DNA from: Hyparrhenia diplandra
Taxonomy: Eukaryota; Streptophyta; Magnoliopsida; Poales; Poaceae
Direction: 5' to 3'
Assembly: GCA_015847255.1 (NCBI GenBank)
Contig: JADLZK010009305.1
Coordinates: forward strand, 62,001 to 126,000
DNA length: 64,000 nucleotides
The notes under the pieces were generated by a model. The model saw only the letters and a program-made list of their open reading frames with translations. It had not been told where the DNA came from and made no database searches. Every line of letters starts with the position of its first letter. Position 1 is the stretch's first letter. The translations under genes and the position numbers were made by a program. This document shows positions 45,254 to 58,400 of the stretch, piece after piece.

Positions 45254-47310
45254 AAAACAGACCCTATCAGTTCATATGCTTCAACAAAAGCATGTGATAA
45301 TCATGGCACCTCTACCGAGTCAGTGCACATCTGGCAGTAGTGAATTGTTAAGTGCCATTGTTGGCTTAATACCACCGTGATAGTTATTATTATAACACTC
45401 AAGAGAATTCTCACTTCCATCACGTTTCTCACAAGATAAGATATATGAATACATCATAACTAGAAAACTTAACAGGAAGAGGTATGAATTGCACTAGGTG
45501 TGTTGAACTGAGGAGATTAAAATATCTTTAAGTCCCTCGCGGTCTAGTATTACAAGACACAAGTACCTGCCTGCTGTGTGTCTTTCTATTGCATATTGCA
45601 AAAATTATAGGGCAGCGACATCCATTGGGAATTAGTAATCAATCCACGACGTAGAGTGCAAGATGATGCCTTCTGGAGGAAAACCAGATCTGTGAGGAAA
45701 TGGATTGGTTGAGAGGAGAGGATTGATTCACACTGGCGTGTCACGGCCAGCTTGGCTGAGCATGTGTTAAGCTAGCTGCTGCTTTCTCAACTCTCGGCTT
45801 GCAATCAACTTTTGCAACTTCGTCAGCAGTGAGCAGGAGCCCGTGGTACTTTGCAACTTCGTCGTGTTGTAGCTGGTACAAACAGATAATCCCACTTGAA
45901 CGACTCTTTGTTTATTGCTGAGCAGTATACGTACCCTGTACTTGACAAACTACAGTACTTCCGTGTTCTTCAAAAGAAACTACAGTACACGTACTTATAC
46001 GTACTTAAGGCTCTTTATTTTGATACGTACTTAGCAGGCAATGACCCACTAGGGAAGAGTCGTATCCAAGTCCCAATCCCGTACGTAAGGTGGCATGATT
46101 AAAATGATATTGTAGCAACTTGCGATGAAGAGGCTTCGCCAAGTCCGAACGACAACCACGAGACCCAATCCCGTACCGTACGTACGGTGCCATTATTATT
46201 TTTTAATTGATGGCATGATTATGGCAGGCGTACGTTAAAAGAGAACTTTATACGATAGTTCCTCCGTGCACCAGCGAACGCAAGAATTTATGATTGTCAA
46301 ACTAGCTTAATTTTCACTAAGGGAAGCCGCAATGGTCAAACTGGAGCCGGCGGTGCATAGGTGCGCAGCAAGGCAACCTGAAGGAAGGCGAACAACAGAG
46401 TCTTCATAAGCCTGATTTCCTCTTGTTTTGTCTTGCAACTGGGTAAAACCAGCTCCGGGCTATCGGTGTTCGATAAGCCGGACGAATGCCTTTAGTCTAA
46501 AAAGGGAAGCCGCAATGGCTACTAAGAAGAGCTAGCCATCTAGTTTACATAAATGGTTTAAACATTCATGTCTCTAACTATGTTTACTGTAAAACTATTT
46601 TGTACTTAATTTAATTATACTTATTTGGTAGTATCATATGTTAGTAGTACTTTTATACATTTTTGTTCAAGTTCAAAAGTTTTGACTTCTCAAAAGTGAT
46701 TGCACCTTTTTATGGACCGTGGGAGTAGTAATAATGTATAAAAAAGCGAAACAATTTGGTTAAATTTGAGCCGAGAAGATGCACTCCAAAACACTCAAAA
46801 GGCACCTGCATAGCAGGGATGATGTCCCTCAAGTAATTAATTAACTTTTAGCCCTGCCGCAATTGATATGGCGTTTTTACACCTCAAGCAGTTTGAATCC
46901 TACTCGGTCACCACTAGGTTATCCGGCTTCTAAGCCATTGGACAACGGCGGTACAAGCCATTGTTCATGTCATAGGGTTTGATAAACATCTTCCAACTAA
47001 GGATTAGGGAGGTTGGTTGGCATCCATCTTAGAGTATCTTCTCAAAATTGTCAAGTTGACCAAGGTTGAATCCTAGTTGACTTCGCTTGACTTGGGAGAA
47101 TCGATAGGATTTCATTAGCGAATTTGGAGTTCTTGTCCTAGTAGAGAGCACTAGGAATCCCTCCAGGAGATTGATAAGGTGATTGTTAGGTTCTTGAGAG
47201 GCACTGCAAGGTTATCACGGGAAAAGTTTTAGTTGGAATGACTTTGGTTCATGACGTGACTAAATGAAACTAAATTTTGCTGACTAAACTTTAGCACACC
47301 TAACCAAACT
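45254..47310. other. Intergenic sequence, no gene recognised
   Basis: Two kilobases of AT-rich sequence. A short palindromic CCGTACGTACGG occurs near 46173, and the dispersed repeat shared with 42843-42960 lies at about 46751-46860. No frame exceeds 70 residues. Confidence 0.5.
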
Positions 47311-47362
47311 GTCTATCTATTTATCATCTATCCATCCATCTATCTGTCTATCTATCTATATA
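47311..47362 (+). repeat. CTAT/CATC tetranucleotide microsatellite
   Basis: Imperfect CTAT, CATC and CTGT units repeat for about 50 bases and end in TATATAT. Confidence 0.85.
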
Positions 47363-47936
47363 TTTTGTTCTTTTCTGTTGTAGTAAAGGCTCTCATCTAC
47401 CTATGGCCCCCTCCATGTATGTTCTTTCAACCATACATCAATACTTCGTCAGGAGCGTCTGGGAAAAAAAAACAGAAGCCTTGGAAACAAACGGCGTGGG
47501 ATGTTTACGTGGCAGTTTATCTTTCCATGTCATTTGTCCCCCATGCGCTCCATGCGGCTAATTAATACGCACTGCTCGCTATAGCCGGTATAGTGGTTGG
47601 CATGCCATTGACTGACAACAACTTGACGGTACCGATTGCCCTCTGTAGCATGGTCGCCATCGTTCGTGGCTACAGGGGCGGCTCTGTCTGATCACTCTGG
47701 TTATCCGAAATGTTAGTAGTGTAGGATTGCTTTTCTTTTTGGATGAACTAGGAGAATTTCCCGCGCGTTGCTGCGGGTAATTTTTTTAGATAAAGGATAT
47801 TAAATCTGGCTTCATCTATCCGAAGATAGAATCAGACCACTTATTACAAAATCCACACACAAAACTGAGTTTTGGTTGCAAACCAAAGACATCCTCACAC
47901 ACGGGAACCATCGTGCATGCAGTTTCTTTAATAACT

Positions 47937-48087
47937 GATTCATAAATCCTCCACTAAAAAAAAAAAAACAAAAATTCATGGTTAGTGGAGGATTTATGGA
48001 ACAAAAATTGGTGGAACCAGTTTCCAAATTCATGGTTAGTGGAGGATTTATGGAGCCAGGTTTGAGTGGATGGGGAACAGCAGCGCT

Positions 48088-48120
<33 letters not shown>
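47937..48120 (+). repeat. Inverted and direct repeat cluster with a long T run
   Basis: TAGTGGAGGATTTATGGA occurs twice in tandem (about 47983 and 48035, each preceded by AATTCATGGT). Its complement CATAAATCCTCCACTA precedes them at about 47940, so a hairpin can form. An uninterrupted T run of about 30 bases follows at 48091-48120. Probably a rearranged retroelement tail. Confidence 0.75.
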
Positions 48121-48121
<1 letters not shown>

Positions 48122-48225
48122 GCTCTGCATGCAAGAGAATATGGTGGGGCTGCTGAGGTGGCACTCCTGCATGTTGAGAGAACTCCCCTAGTGGGGTTCT
48201 CCTTTAATTATAGGAGTTATAGATA

Positions 48226-49095
48226 GATATGGAGGGACCGTGACCCCCTACAGTAACTTTATTAAACAAAGGTACAACAATTATAACAAAAGATTTAGCC
48301 CAGTGGTTAGAGCACCTTACTAGCACACCCTCGGGGACACGGATCCGACTCCCGTGTGTGAGCGAATTTAAACAGGCTGCATTATTAGAAAAAATTTTAA
48401 AAATAGGTTGGAGTTTACCTTACTGACTTCGATAAAAAAAAACAAAGTTATAACAAAAGAAGCGAAGCATGCAACAATAAAAAGCTCAAGAGACAAAGAA
48501 AAACAAAGAAAATAAACACAAGGCGGGCAGCTAAACTAGATTTTGGATCCATGAGGTAAACTGGGCACTTCTTGCGGGCTCTATTCTGAGCTTGATTAAG
48601 CAAGCGAAGCTCTTTAAGGAGGAAGTCTCTGCAATTTTGAATACAAGACTGAACCCCATTGAAAATGAGATTGTTTCTTGCATTCCAAATGGTGCAGCAA
48701 AGCAAAATAATTCCATCCATGAAAAAGGGTGAATTGAGTTGATCTCTGATCAATTGCGAATTCAGTTCAGGAAAGGAACAGTTAAGAGGTAACTGAATTC
48801 CAATGAGGTTCCAGCACTCAGCTAAGAAATGGCAACCAATAAAAAGATGCTCCATAGTCTCCTCCAGTAAGCTGTTACAGAACACACAACTGTAAGAATC
48901 AAGTTGCATGCTCCTTCTTCTAAGCAAATTTCTAGTGTTGAGCCAATCCTTTAAGAGCCAGAAGAAGACTTTGTGTTTAGGATGACAATTGGATTGCTAA
49001 AGTCATTTAACAGAGGGATGAACTGCATGATGACCAACCAGCATTCTGTAAACCTTCTTTGAAGAGAAATGGTTAGAACCCTAGCTGTAAACCGG
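48226..49095 (-). mobile_element. LINE 3' portion with ORF2 C terminus
   Basis: On the minus strand, 49050 down to 48460 encodes the reverse-transcriptase-associated zinc-binding region: KHKVFFWLLKDW, then CVFCNSLLEETMEHLF with Cys and His correctly spaced, then TIWNARNNLIFNG. Two or more stops replace Trp codons upstream (about 48990-49010). The longest open part is 48448-48927. A 3' untranslated tail with AATAAAG lies at about 48262. A SINE has inserted into the tail, and an LTR element starts at 49101 on the 5' side; LINE sequence may resume at 52267. Dead copy. Confidence 0.8.
48294..48447 (+). mobile_element. tRNA-derived SINE (second family) with target duplications
   Basis: TTAGCCCAGTGGTTAGAGC is a good A box and GGACACGGATCCGACTCCC a B-box-like segment, followed by a short body and an A-rich end. 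TTATAACAAAAGA is repeated exactly on both sides (48281-48293 and 48448-48460), proving a separate insertion into the LINE tail. It differs in sequence and length from the SINEs at 30545 and 41628. Confidence 0.85.
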
Positions 49096-49100
49096 GTTGT

Positions 49101-49614
49101 TGTCACATGCCGTGGATGGGGGATCCAAAAGGGCCTGTCATAGCCCTAAAACGGCGGCCCAGCAGCCGGGAGGGGAAGGCTACTTCTCATGCAAGTCTTT
49201 CCAGGACTATAAATACAAGGGAGATGTAATCAGTTGGATCATTCAGAAAAATAAAGGGGTAACACCCAACAACTTCTGCCTTCAGGTTCCTTCTCTCCCC
49301 AAACCCTAGCGCACGGGCGCCGTCATCACTACCGTGCGGCTGCTGACACGCCGTCGTCCCCGCGCCGTCAGGCGCGCTGGGGCGCCACGCCGCCACCGCC
49401 GCTCCCTTTGTCGCCGACCCGCCGTCACCACCACCTCCAACGCCACCGCCGCCTCCTGCCCTTACCCGCCACGTGTCGTTCTCCTTCTCGCGTATGCGCT
49501 GTACTAGGGTAGCAACGCCGCCGACCAGCCACCGCCGCCTCCTGCCTTCTCGCGCCACCGCTCGTGGCGCCGCCGATCGTGTCACTTCCGACCCAATCGA
49601 TCCGGTCTGTGACA
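49101..49614 (+). repeat. 5' LTR of the LARD-like element
   Basis: 514-bp direct repeat, TG...CA bounded, with TATA at about 49207 and the primer-binding site starting 4 bases after its end. Confidence 0.9.
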
Positions 49615-50402
49615 GCTGGTATCCGGAGACCAGGACGATTCCCACCACCGATGGCTTCCGAGGACCACCACCCCAGCGCATGGACAATCGCGTTCATGGA
49701 GAAGCTCCACACCATCTTCGACGACTACGAGCAGGTTGTATGAGCAGGCTGTGATAGCATGCTGGGAGAAACAGCAGGCTGTACAACAAGCTGCCACGGA
49801 CAACGACAACGCCGTCCTCCACATCCATGACGAACTGGTGGCCACGCCAGCAGCAACACCGCAGCACGCGGCCATGTTGTTCGACGTACGCTCCTCCGAC
49901 GTCATCTCAGCCACCACCGACGACGTCCCTACCATGGGCGCCACCGACGGTGACGACGTTCCCCAAGCGCTGTCTACATCACACCCTCCACGATCATCGA
50001 CCCTACAAGCAACGAACACGCCTACCCCGAGGATGTCACAGCTATCGCGGCCCAGATTAGATCAGATCAGATCAGATCAGATCAAGAGGCCACCACCGAC
50101 GTCCACTGGCTGCTTGACGAAAAGCCTACCCAATTAGGCCAACGTCACGAGGCCCCAACAATGGCACAGATAAGTTCCTCCATTACCAGCAATGTCTTCT
50201 TTGACACTGGGAAAGCCAGGAGCATCCACTCGGCTACCATTAGCAGCAAGTCAACGACGTCACTCGATGTCGAAGCCAACGTCACTGACCCCAACCCCGA
50301 CGTCCTCGACATCGACAATGCCTCCAAGCGCGTCCCCAACGAAATCAACTACGACCCGCGACATCGCCACCAACATCGCGAACCACAACATCCTCAGCAT
50401 CA

Positions 50403-51176
50403 ATGACAACACCAACGTCACTACGGGGGGACACAATGACATCGCCCGACGTTCCCCCCAACAACGTCGACCTCAGCCTCGACGCACTGGACATCACCGA
50501 CGCCATGCACACCATGGGTGGCAACCATGTCGCTCCGCCCTACATCACCAACGCTTCTGCCAAGAGGATCGCTAGCAACAACGACGACAACTCCGACATC
50601 CTCGACGTCGTCATCGACATCGCTAACCACGACGTTCCTCACATCGACAACAACAAGGGCACGAACAACGACGATCCCCCAGCAATCGGCTTCATGATGA
50701 CACCGGCACGAGCTCCGAATCCGAAGGCGCCCCCATCAGTGGCACGTCAACGGAACATCAGCCAGGACAAAGACATGAGGTATGCCGCTATCCACCTAAT
50801 AATAGCGGTACTTCTCTGGTTCATCAGCATGCTAAGCCAGGCGCCACAGGAGGACTGTGACACCTCCACACGATGTCTCCCTTGCTGCTTCAAGCTGTCC
50901 CTCTACGGCGACCTCTTCAGCAACATAGCACCAACAAGACTGCACGAGGACCAGTACGACTATGTCTATGCTTCCAAGTTCGCCAACGGCCTCTACACCC
51001 AACCAAGGGAGGCCTTACAGTGGGAGGTGCCCCACACGAAGGACCGCCCGATCCGCCCGCTCGTATCCTCAACGCTGCTCTGCCACGTTCATCACACAAC
51101 TCAGCAACAAGCAATGGACACGATGGCATCGACAACAACATCACCAGCGGCAACTCGGCTACGGCAGCTAGGATGA
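50403..51176 (+). other. Asp/Asn/Thr-rich open frame inside the LARD-like element
   Basis: A 257-residue frame (MTTPTSLRGDTMT...) continues a compositionally similar series that begins near 49650 and 49736. Short imperfect motifs rich in DVP, IDN, DDN and TTT recur, and one hydrophobic stretch (AAIHLIIAVLLWFISML, about residues 128-144) could span a membrane. No known domain is recognised. Overlapping frames on the same strand are similarly open, so it may be a repeat-composition artefact; coding status is unproven. A GATCA microsatellite of five units lies at about 50061-50088. Confidence 0.35.
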
Positions 51177-51688
51177 CTCGAGGGCCAAATCAGTTGTCCC
51201 CCTCGATCATCATCAACAACAACGCCCAGTACGACTACACCCTCAAGCCCATCGACGATGACATGAGGTACACGCCACCCACATCGATCCACTACCTCGT
51301 CAACCTCGTCGCTACCCCGTAGGCTCTCATTCTTCCCCAACTCGCTACATCAATTGACCACGAGCTTCATGGCATCGCGGAACCAACAAACTCGGTGGGA
51401 GCACCAAATTGGGCGCCGCTCGACATGATTGGCGTTCACCCCCTGATGACCCGGCCATTCATGGCGCCATCCATTCAACTACGTTCGGTGCCTACTTACG
51501 CAACCTCGAGTTTCAACATCAGCTTCAGCGAAGACACCACCTTTGTTAACAACTTCAGCGAGAAGATGAGCCAACTCCAGCAAAGCTATGGCCCAAACGA
51601 CACGTCTTCCCAGCTCAGCATCACCTTCGCCCCTAGCAGATGGATTAGGAGACGCGTGGACGCATCGCCTCGTCGAACGGTGGGGAGC

Positions 51689-52261
51689 TGTCACATGCCG
51701 TGGATGGGGGGACCCAAAAGGGCCTGTCCACAGCCCTAAAAGGGCGGCCCATCAGCCCGGGAGGGGAAAGGCCGTGCGTCTTGCGCGCGCCTGGCCGCCG
51801 CCACCCTGCCGTCATCGCGTCGTTTGCTTCCTCATTAAGTAATATTATTTAGGGATAAAATAGAAATAGATTAGGAAATAAAAGAGATCTACTTCTCTCA
51901 TGCAAGTCTTCCCGAGGACTATAAATACAAGGAAGATGTAATCAATTGGATCAATCAGAAAAATAAAGGGATAACACCCAACAACTTCTGCCTTCAGGCA
52001 CCTTCTCTCCCCAAACCCTAGCGCACGGGCGCCGTCATCACTACCGCGCGAGCTGCCGACACGCCGCTCCCTCGTCGCCGACCGCCCGTCCACCACCACC
52101 TCCTCCAACGTCGCCGCCGCCTCCAGCCTTTACCCCCGCGACGCGCTGTCCTCTTCCTCACGTCACGCACTGTCCTAGGGCAGCAGCGTGCCGACCAGCC
52201 GCCGCCGCTCGTGGCGCCGCCGATCGTGTCACTTCCGGCCCGGTGGATCCGGTCTGTGACA
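51689..52261 (+). repeat. 3' LTR of the LARD-like element
   Basis: 573-bp direct repeat of the left LTR, with a 115-bp extra block starting CGTGCGTCTTGCGCG and otherwise scattered substitutions. Confidence 0.9.
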
Positions 52262-52266
52262 GTTGT

Positions 52267-53163
52267 ACTATTGGTTTTGATTTAGAACCATGCTATCGAA
52301 TGGAATGGTTTTGATTTAAACATATCCACAGAAGACATCCCGACTCATAAACACAAGAGTTCAATGACACATGAGTAACGATTCAACTTTTTTAATGTTC
52401 ATGAAGATAGCTAGGTTTGTATATATTGTTTGGAATGTTCCAACTCAAATCCTATGAGTGTTATAATCATTTTTTTTACATATAATTAGAGTATGGTTGC
52501 CTCATAGGTTAAAGTATATAATATTTTCTAAAAAGGTTAAAATATATAAATTTACAAAAACAAACGATGCTATGTCCCGTTATTAAGGAAAAAATATAAA
52601 ACATTAGTACTTCAAGTATCCTATATAATTCAGATTTTTTTTAAAAAACTAGTGGATATTCACGTGCAACATGCATATGTCTATTTTGATTGCCTGTACA
52701 TCACGATGGATGATATTCATATGCATCAACGGTGGCACATTTATATGTGATAAAAAATCATATTAATTGTTCTCATGATGCAAACACAGCGGAACTTGCC
52801 CATCTTTGCCCGACTTTTTTTTTTTTGAGATAATTTTCCTTTGGCCTCTATGAATCCTATATGAGAGACCGTTAGGCAGACATATATCTCTATAAATTAT
52901 TGGTTTCTAGTAATGGGAGAGTACAAATTTCTTGCCTAGCGTCTCTATTGAGACCACCCCTATAAATTGTGACCTTATTAGGAATGAATGTGACATTTTG
53001 GACCACTAGAAGATGTGCTACAAGCTATTGTGATTGTGACCAGGACTGTATACACTGTGATACGGTCAAATGCTTAGCATATAAAGTCGCGCTGTAGACT
53101 GACGTAACCCGCAATTAATTAGCTTATTTGAAAAGGGAGATCGCTAAATGTCTTAACCCATTA
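52267..53163. other. Unassigned sequence between the LARD-like element and CACTA-2
   Basis: AT-rich, with a T run near 52806. The first bases may continue the LINE interrupted at 49095 (inference). No genes seen. Confidence 0.4.
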
Positions 53164-53184
53164 TATCACTACCAGAATCCTGAA

Positions 53185-53595
53185 TTGCCTTGAGGGCCGA
53201 AAACCGCCAAGGAAAGGGGAAAAACCGCCAAGAAAATGATCCTTGACCATAAACCGTCAAGCAAACACACTCAAGAATAGAAAGCAAGGGAAATTAGTTT
53301 CCTTGACGGTTTAGGCACTCAAGGATAATTTCCTTGGAGGTTGGCCGCCAAAGGAAATTATGACCTGACTTAATTTGTTGAGTGGTCAAGGAAATGGTAG
53401 AACCGCCAAGGAAATGTGTTTACCTGAGGGCTTAACGACCTCCAAGAAAATTATTTAGACCGCCAAGGTAATAGTTGTTTCCTTGTCTACCCTTAACCTC
53501 CAAGGAAATTGTAATTTTCCTTGACTGCCGTTGACCGCCAAGGTAATTGTGATTTCCTTGACTGCTGGCACTCAAGGAAATGCATACTAGCAAAA
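53185..53595 (+). repeat. CACTA-2 left subterminal repeats
   Basis: ACCGCCAAGGAAA and TTTCCTTGGCGGT-type units recur at intervals of 20-40 bases in both orientations. The mirror array is at 63010-63350. These are presumed binding sites for the element's accessory protein. Confidence 0.85.
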
Positions 53596-53599
53596 AAAA

Positions 53600-54960
53600 A
53601 ATTGCAATAATAACTAAAATCAAAGATGGCTCTAAACTCAAGTGATAGATGAATATATATACATTTTATTAGTACATAGCAGACACTATGAGAATGTATC
53701 CATTACAAAGTTTCATGATATATCCATACAAATCTGACAATAATAATATATAAAATAGCTTAGCGGAACAAGATATTACATACATAAATTCATTTTTCAG
53801 CAAAACAACATGATCGTCCATGATTACTACTTGACCAGATCACGAGAATCTTTAACTTTAAGCAAACCTGTAGCCATAAACAATGACAGGAAGTGCATTA
53901 GTTCCAGTGAGGCAGTGACATCATATATGCATAATACAATTTATCAAGCACACAGGTTCAAAAGGTAACACAATATGCCATGCATTCTAGACAATAGTTA
54001 GCAGCAGCATTGCAGCATCAATGGTGTTTACACTAGATGTAATTAACCACATGCCATACAAATTGTAGCATAATTAATTCTTTGTTCCTTTGCTCACACC
54101 AGACAAGTGCAGCCATTAGTTAAAAACAGAACAATCCCCGCAAACACTATCCATATGCATCACACTATATTGTTGGGAAGACATGATTTTAAGGCATGGA
54201 CATGTCTAGACAAAGATGGGAGTTGATATACCTTTGTTTATTTGTCTTTCTTCAGTCTGTAGATCTTGTTAGCCTTAACCTGTTCACTTATTTGTAATAT
54301 ATATAAAGAACAACAGCAAGTCATTGAATTAATACCTTATATTTGTACTAAGACATTGCAAGTAAACCCAGCAGCAATGGTAAACATTTAGATACTAGTC
54401 ATTACTAAAATGATTTCCAAAGTGAAGAATGCAAGTAACAAGCACCTGATATACACTACAGCTCTATAGAATAGAAGAATTAGAAGCCTCAGAGGTTAGC
54501 ACTAACAAGCTCTGATCAATATAGATGGCACTACCTCTCAATTAAAGCATGCATACAGAAGTTCATTTTCTGAACATCGAAAAAAAATAACTTTAAGTAG
54601 TGAATTGAGATGGAAAAAAAGCTATAGGAGGACAAGAGTTACAGTCAATTAATTAACCAAGGAACCAGTATCATTTTTAAATTGGGCAAGACATTCAATT
54701 TCCAAGTCATTAGACATTTAGGAACCAGTATCATTTTTAAATTGGGCAAGACATTCAATTTCCAAGTCATTAGACATTTACAGGCACGGGTAAAGCGAGT
54801 TAGAACAGAGCAGTAAACTAAAGCAAGCAGCACCAGGCCTCACATCTGTTCCCAGGTCTGCACTTTGGAAAATAAAAATGTGCTGATAAACAAGTGAAAC
54901 AATCTTGGCCGGTAACCAACCTGGTACGAGGTGGCGATGGCAAAGGTTAATTTATTATAT
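53600..54960. other. CACTA-2 internal non-coding region
   Basis: AT-rich, with no recognisable coding exon. The only notable feature is a perfect 60-bp duplication at 54661-54780. Confidence 0.5.
54661..54780 (+). repeat. Perfect 60-bp tandem duplication
   Basis: The 60 bases starting GGAACCAGTATCATTTTTAA are repeated immediately and without any mismatch. Confidence 0.97.
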
Positions 54961-55020
54961 TGGGGAAGTTGATGTGGAGTCATCACCGAGCTGATGCTGC
55001 CGTTTGCGCTGGTGCTGCAT

Positions 55021-55394
55021 TGTCACCAACATCACTGATGACCCTGCTGCTGGCTCCTTCGATGGAGTTGATCCTGACTCTGAAGGTGATGGCGAACGAG
55101 AGGAGGAATCAGTGATTGGGCCTCGGAGGACCGCTCGGCCTGCTAAGGGCAATCGCAAATACGTGGGCTCTGATTGGGCTGTGTAATTCCGGCCCTGCGT
55201 GGCCCGTGTCGAAGGCAGCGTTGGCTCCTTCTTGTATCTGGGAAAGGCGAGGTGGAGAAACTGAACAAGGAACCGAACTCTGAACCGCACCGAGGGTGGC
55301 GGCGGCGGCGGTGAGCTCGGCGGTGCCGGCGATCCGATCTCCTTGTATCCGGACAATTGCTATCGTAATATATATCCGTAGTCGATCGGTAACA
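55021..55394 (+). repeat. 5' LTR of the chromovirus
   Basis: 374 bp, TGTCACC...TAACA. It contains a copy of the polyprotein's C-terminal coding stretch, since the same frame is used at 60196-60359 in the 3' LTR. Confidence 0.92.
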
Positions 55395-55482
55395 TTGGTA
55401 TCAGCTCTTGTCCGATCCATCCACCTCCATACCAAAATTTTTCCACAAATCCACACTGGCCACACACTCCTACCTCACCCGC

Positions 55483-58400
55483 ATGGCGACTCCGGAGGAA
55501 CAGCTCGGGAAGATGATGGGGATGTTGACCCAAAACTCCAAGGACATGAAGGAGATGCGCTCGGAGATGACGTCCATGAGGACCGAATTTCTTAGCTGGA
55601 GGCCACAGATCGACAACCGAGTCCACGACCTCGAGCACACGGTGATCGAACTCGGCAAACAAGTGAAGGACGCTGTTGCTGGAGAAGCAGCTTCCCTACG
55701 CTGAAGCTGTCAACCCTTCGTCCTCAAGTCAGGGCGAAGTCACCTTCGCAGTCCATGACTTGGACAAGGCAATTCGGGAGGATCACTTCACCTCGCCGAA
55801 GAACAAGGCGTCGAGCTCCGCCCCACTGGGCTTCACCCCGACGGGCGGCGTGCGGGTCTATTGACCACGGCAAGGGGAGACTTTGGGGTGGTGTATACCA
55901 CTGCCCCGGGTCGAACCCCCGATCAAAGGTTCGCACCCACTGCCTAAGCATACTGCTTCTGCTACTGTTCATGAGCATATGTTCTATCACTCTGTACACC
56001 CACCAATTCCTACTATAGAGTTGCATACCTTTGATGGATCCAACCCTAGATTGTGGGTGAAACGTTGTGAAGCCTATTTTGATGTTTACAACACAGATCC
56101 AGCCAAATGGGTTCGCTATGCAACTATGCGTCTAGAAGGTTCAGCTGCCTTATGGTTCCAAACTATGGAACTCCAAATCCGATCCATGGATTGGGAGTCT
56201 TTTGTTAATGCTGTCTGTAAGAGATTTGATAGAGATGAGCATAACCACTTGATTAGGCAATTCTTTCACATCAAACAATATACCACTGTTACAGAGTATA
56301 TAGAGGAATTTTCAGACATTGTTCACCAGCTGTTAGCCCATGATCCCAGTTTTCCCCAAATTGTCATAGCCAATAGATTTGTAGATGGCCTCAAGAAAGA
56401 ATTACGTTCTGTTATTATGGTTCATAAACCCACAGACACGGATCTGCTTTGTTTCTCTTGCACTTGTTCAGGAAGAAGCCATAGAAGACCAAGTCTACAA
56501 AAGACCTGATGCTGGCTCTTCATCCAAGAAGTCTCAAGTGGAATCAAGCAAGTATCAACACAACAAGTTTACAGAAGACAAGAAATCACATGATATTGTC
56601 AAGGCAAGACCACCTGAGGATAAAGCTGCAGCTCTTAAACAATTCAAGAGCCAAAGGCTTATGCTTCAAATGTGGAGAAAAGTGGGGGCCACAACACAAA
56701 TGTCCAGCTCAGGTATCATTACATACCATTGAAGAAACCCGGGATTGGTTATCTCCCGAAGACACTGGCAGAACAACTCAGCATCAGCTTGCTGATTCAG
56801 ACTCTGAAGAAAATTTCATGGAAATCTCTATCCAAGCTCATAATGGTACAGAAAGCTACAAGACCATGAGAATGAGAGGTTACCTAGAAGGTAAAGAGAT
56901 TTTCATACTCATTGACTCAGGAAGCACACATAGTTTCATTGATGATGAGGTAGCTCAACATATCAAGAATTGGTCACCATTACCAAATTCTGTCAGAGTT
57001 ACTGTGGCAAATGGGGGTATCATTAGTTGTACACATGAACTGCCTGATCAACAGTGGTCTGTGCAAGGAACCACATTCTGCACCACATTCAAAATCATTC
57101 CATTAAGTGGCTATGATGTGGTATTGGGCATGGACTGGCTCAATCTTGTCAGTCCAATGAATGTGCATTGGGGTGAGAAATGGATGCAGTTTATCTACCT
57201 TAACAAGACAGTTAACCTTCAAGGAGTGCAACCCCAAACAACAATGGGACCTCCAATCACTCAACACCCGATTCATGAGGCTATGGAAAAGCAACACTCA
57301 ATCTTATATATGGTTGAACTGTCTTACTGTCACTGATTCAGCTGATGACAAGGAATCTGAGATCCCACAAGACTTACAGCAGTTGCTCAACCAGTATGAA
57401 CAACTGTTTGAAAACCCCAAACAGCTTCCACCTTCAAGAAAAGTTGACCATCAGATTCCATTAATACCTGGGGCACAGCCATTTTGTCTCAAGCCATACA
57501 GGTACAACCCTGCTCAGAAAACAGAAATAGAAAATCAAATCAATGATATGCTACAAAAAGGTTGGATACAAGAAAGTACTAGTCCCTACTCTTCACCAGT
57601 TTTATTGGTCAGAAAGAAAACTGGGGACTGGAGACTATGTGTAGACTACAGGAGATTGAATGCTTTAACAGTGAAAAACAAATACCCACTGCCAATCATA
57701 GAAGAGCTTCTTGAAGAACTAAATGGGGCTTGCTGGTTTACTTCACTTGATTTATGCTCTGGTTTTCATCAAATCGGGATGGCACAGGAGAAGAGTCCAA
57801 GACGCATTCCAAACCCACAGTGGTCACTATGAATATAAGGTAATGCCCTATGGTGTGACGGGAGGTCCAGCCACATTCCAGACAGTTATGAACTCTATAC
57901 TCCAGCCACTACTCAGGAAATGTGCAGTTGTCTTTATAGATGATATTCTCATCTATAGTAAGTCCTGGCCAGAACATTTAGAACACATTCAAGCTGTTTT
58001 CCAGCTACTGCAAGAACATGGATTCCATGTCAAAAGTCCAAATGCAAATTTGCACGGCAGAACTCGGCTACTTGGGCCACATTGTTAGTAAACATGGTGT
58101 GTCAACCGAACAAACAAAGATACAAACCATTCAAAATTGGCCTCAACCAGCAAACATTAAAGAACTGAGAAGTTTTCTTGGGATGGCTGGGTATTACAGA
58201 AGGTTTGTACCACAATTTGGTATGATTAGCAAACCTCTTACTAACCTTCTGAAGAAAGGTACTGTGTATCTCTGGACATCTGAAACTGAATCTTCTTTCC
58301 AAGCTCTCAAAACAGCACTGACATCAGCACCTGTTTTAGCCTTACCCAATTTTGATATTCCTTTCATAATTGAAACCGATGCTTCCACTTATGGGATTGA

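Larger units (their letters stand above)
49101..52261 (+). mobile_element. Non-autonomous LTR retrotransposon without pol (LARD-like)
   Basis: LTRs at 49101-49614 and 51689-52261 both run TGTCACATGCCGTGG...GGTCTGTGACA. The 5-base duplication GTTGT lies at 49096-49100 and 52262-52266. A primer site (TGGTATCCGGAGACC, 49618) follows the left LTR and a purine tract (GGTGGGGAGC) precedes the right one. A TATA box (CTATAAATAC, about 49207) lies in the LTR. The right LTR has about 115 extra bases (51769-51889). The 2.07-kb interior has no reverse transcriptase, integrase or zinc knuckle. It needs another element's enzymes. Confidence 0.9.

Noticed and set aside
46930..47010. Possible third-family SINE head
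   Set aside because: Only a loose resemblance to A and B boxes; no tail or target duplication found.
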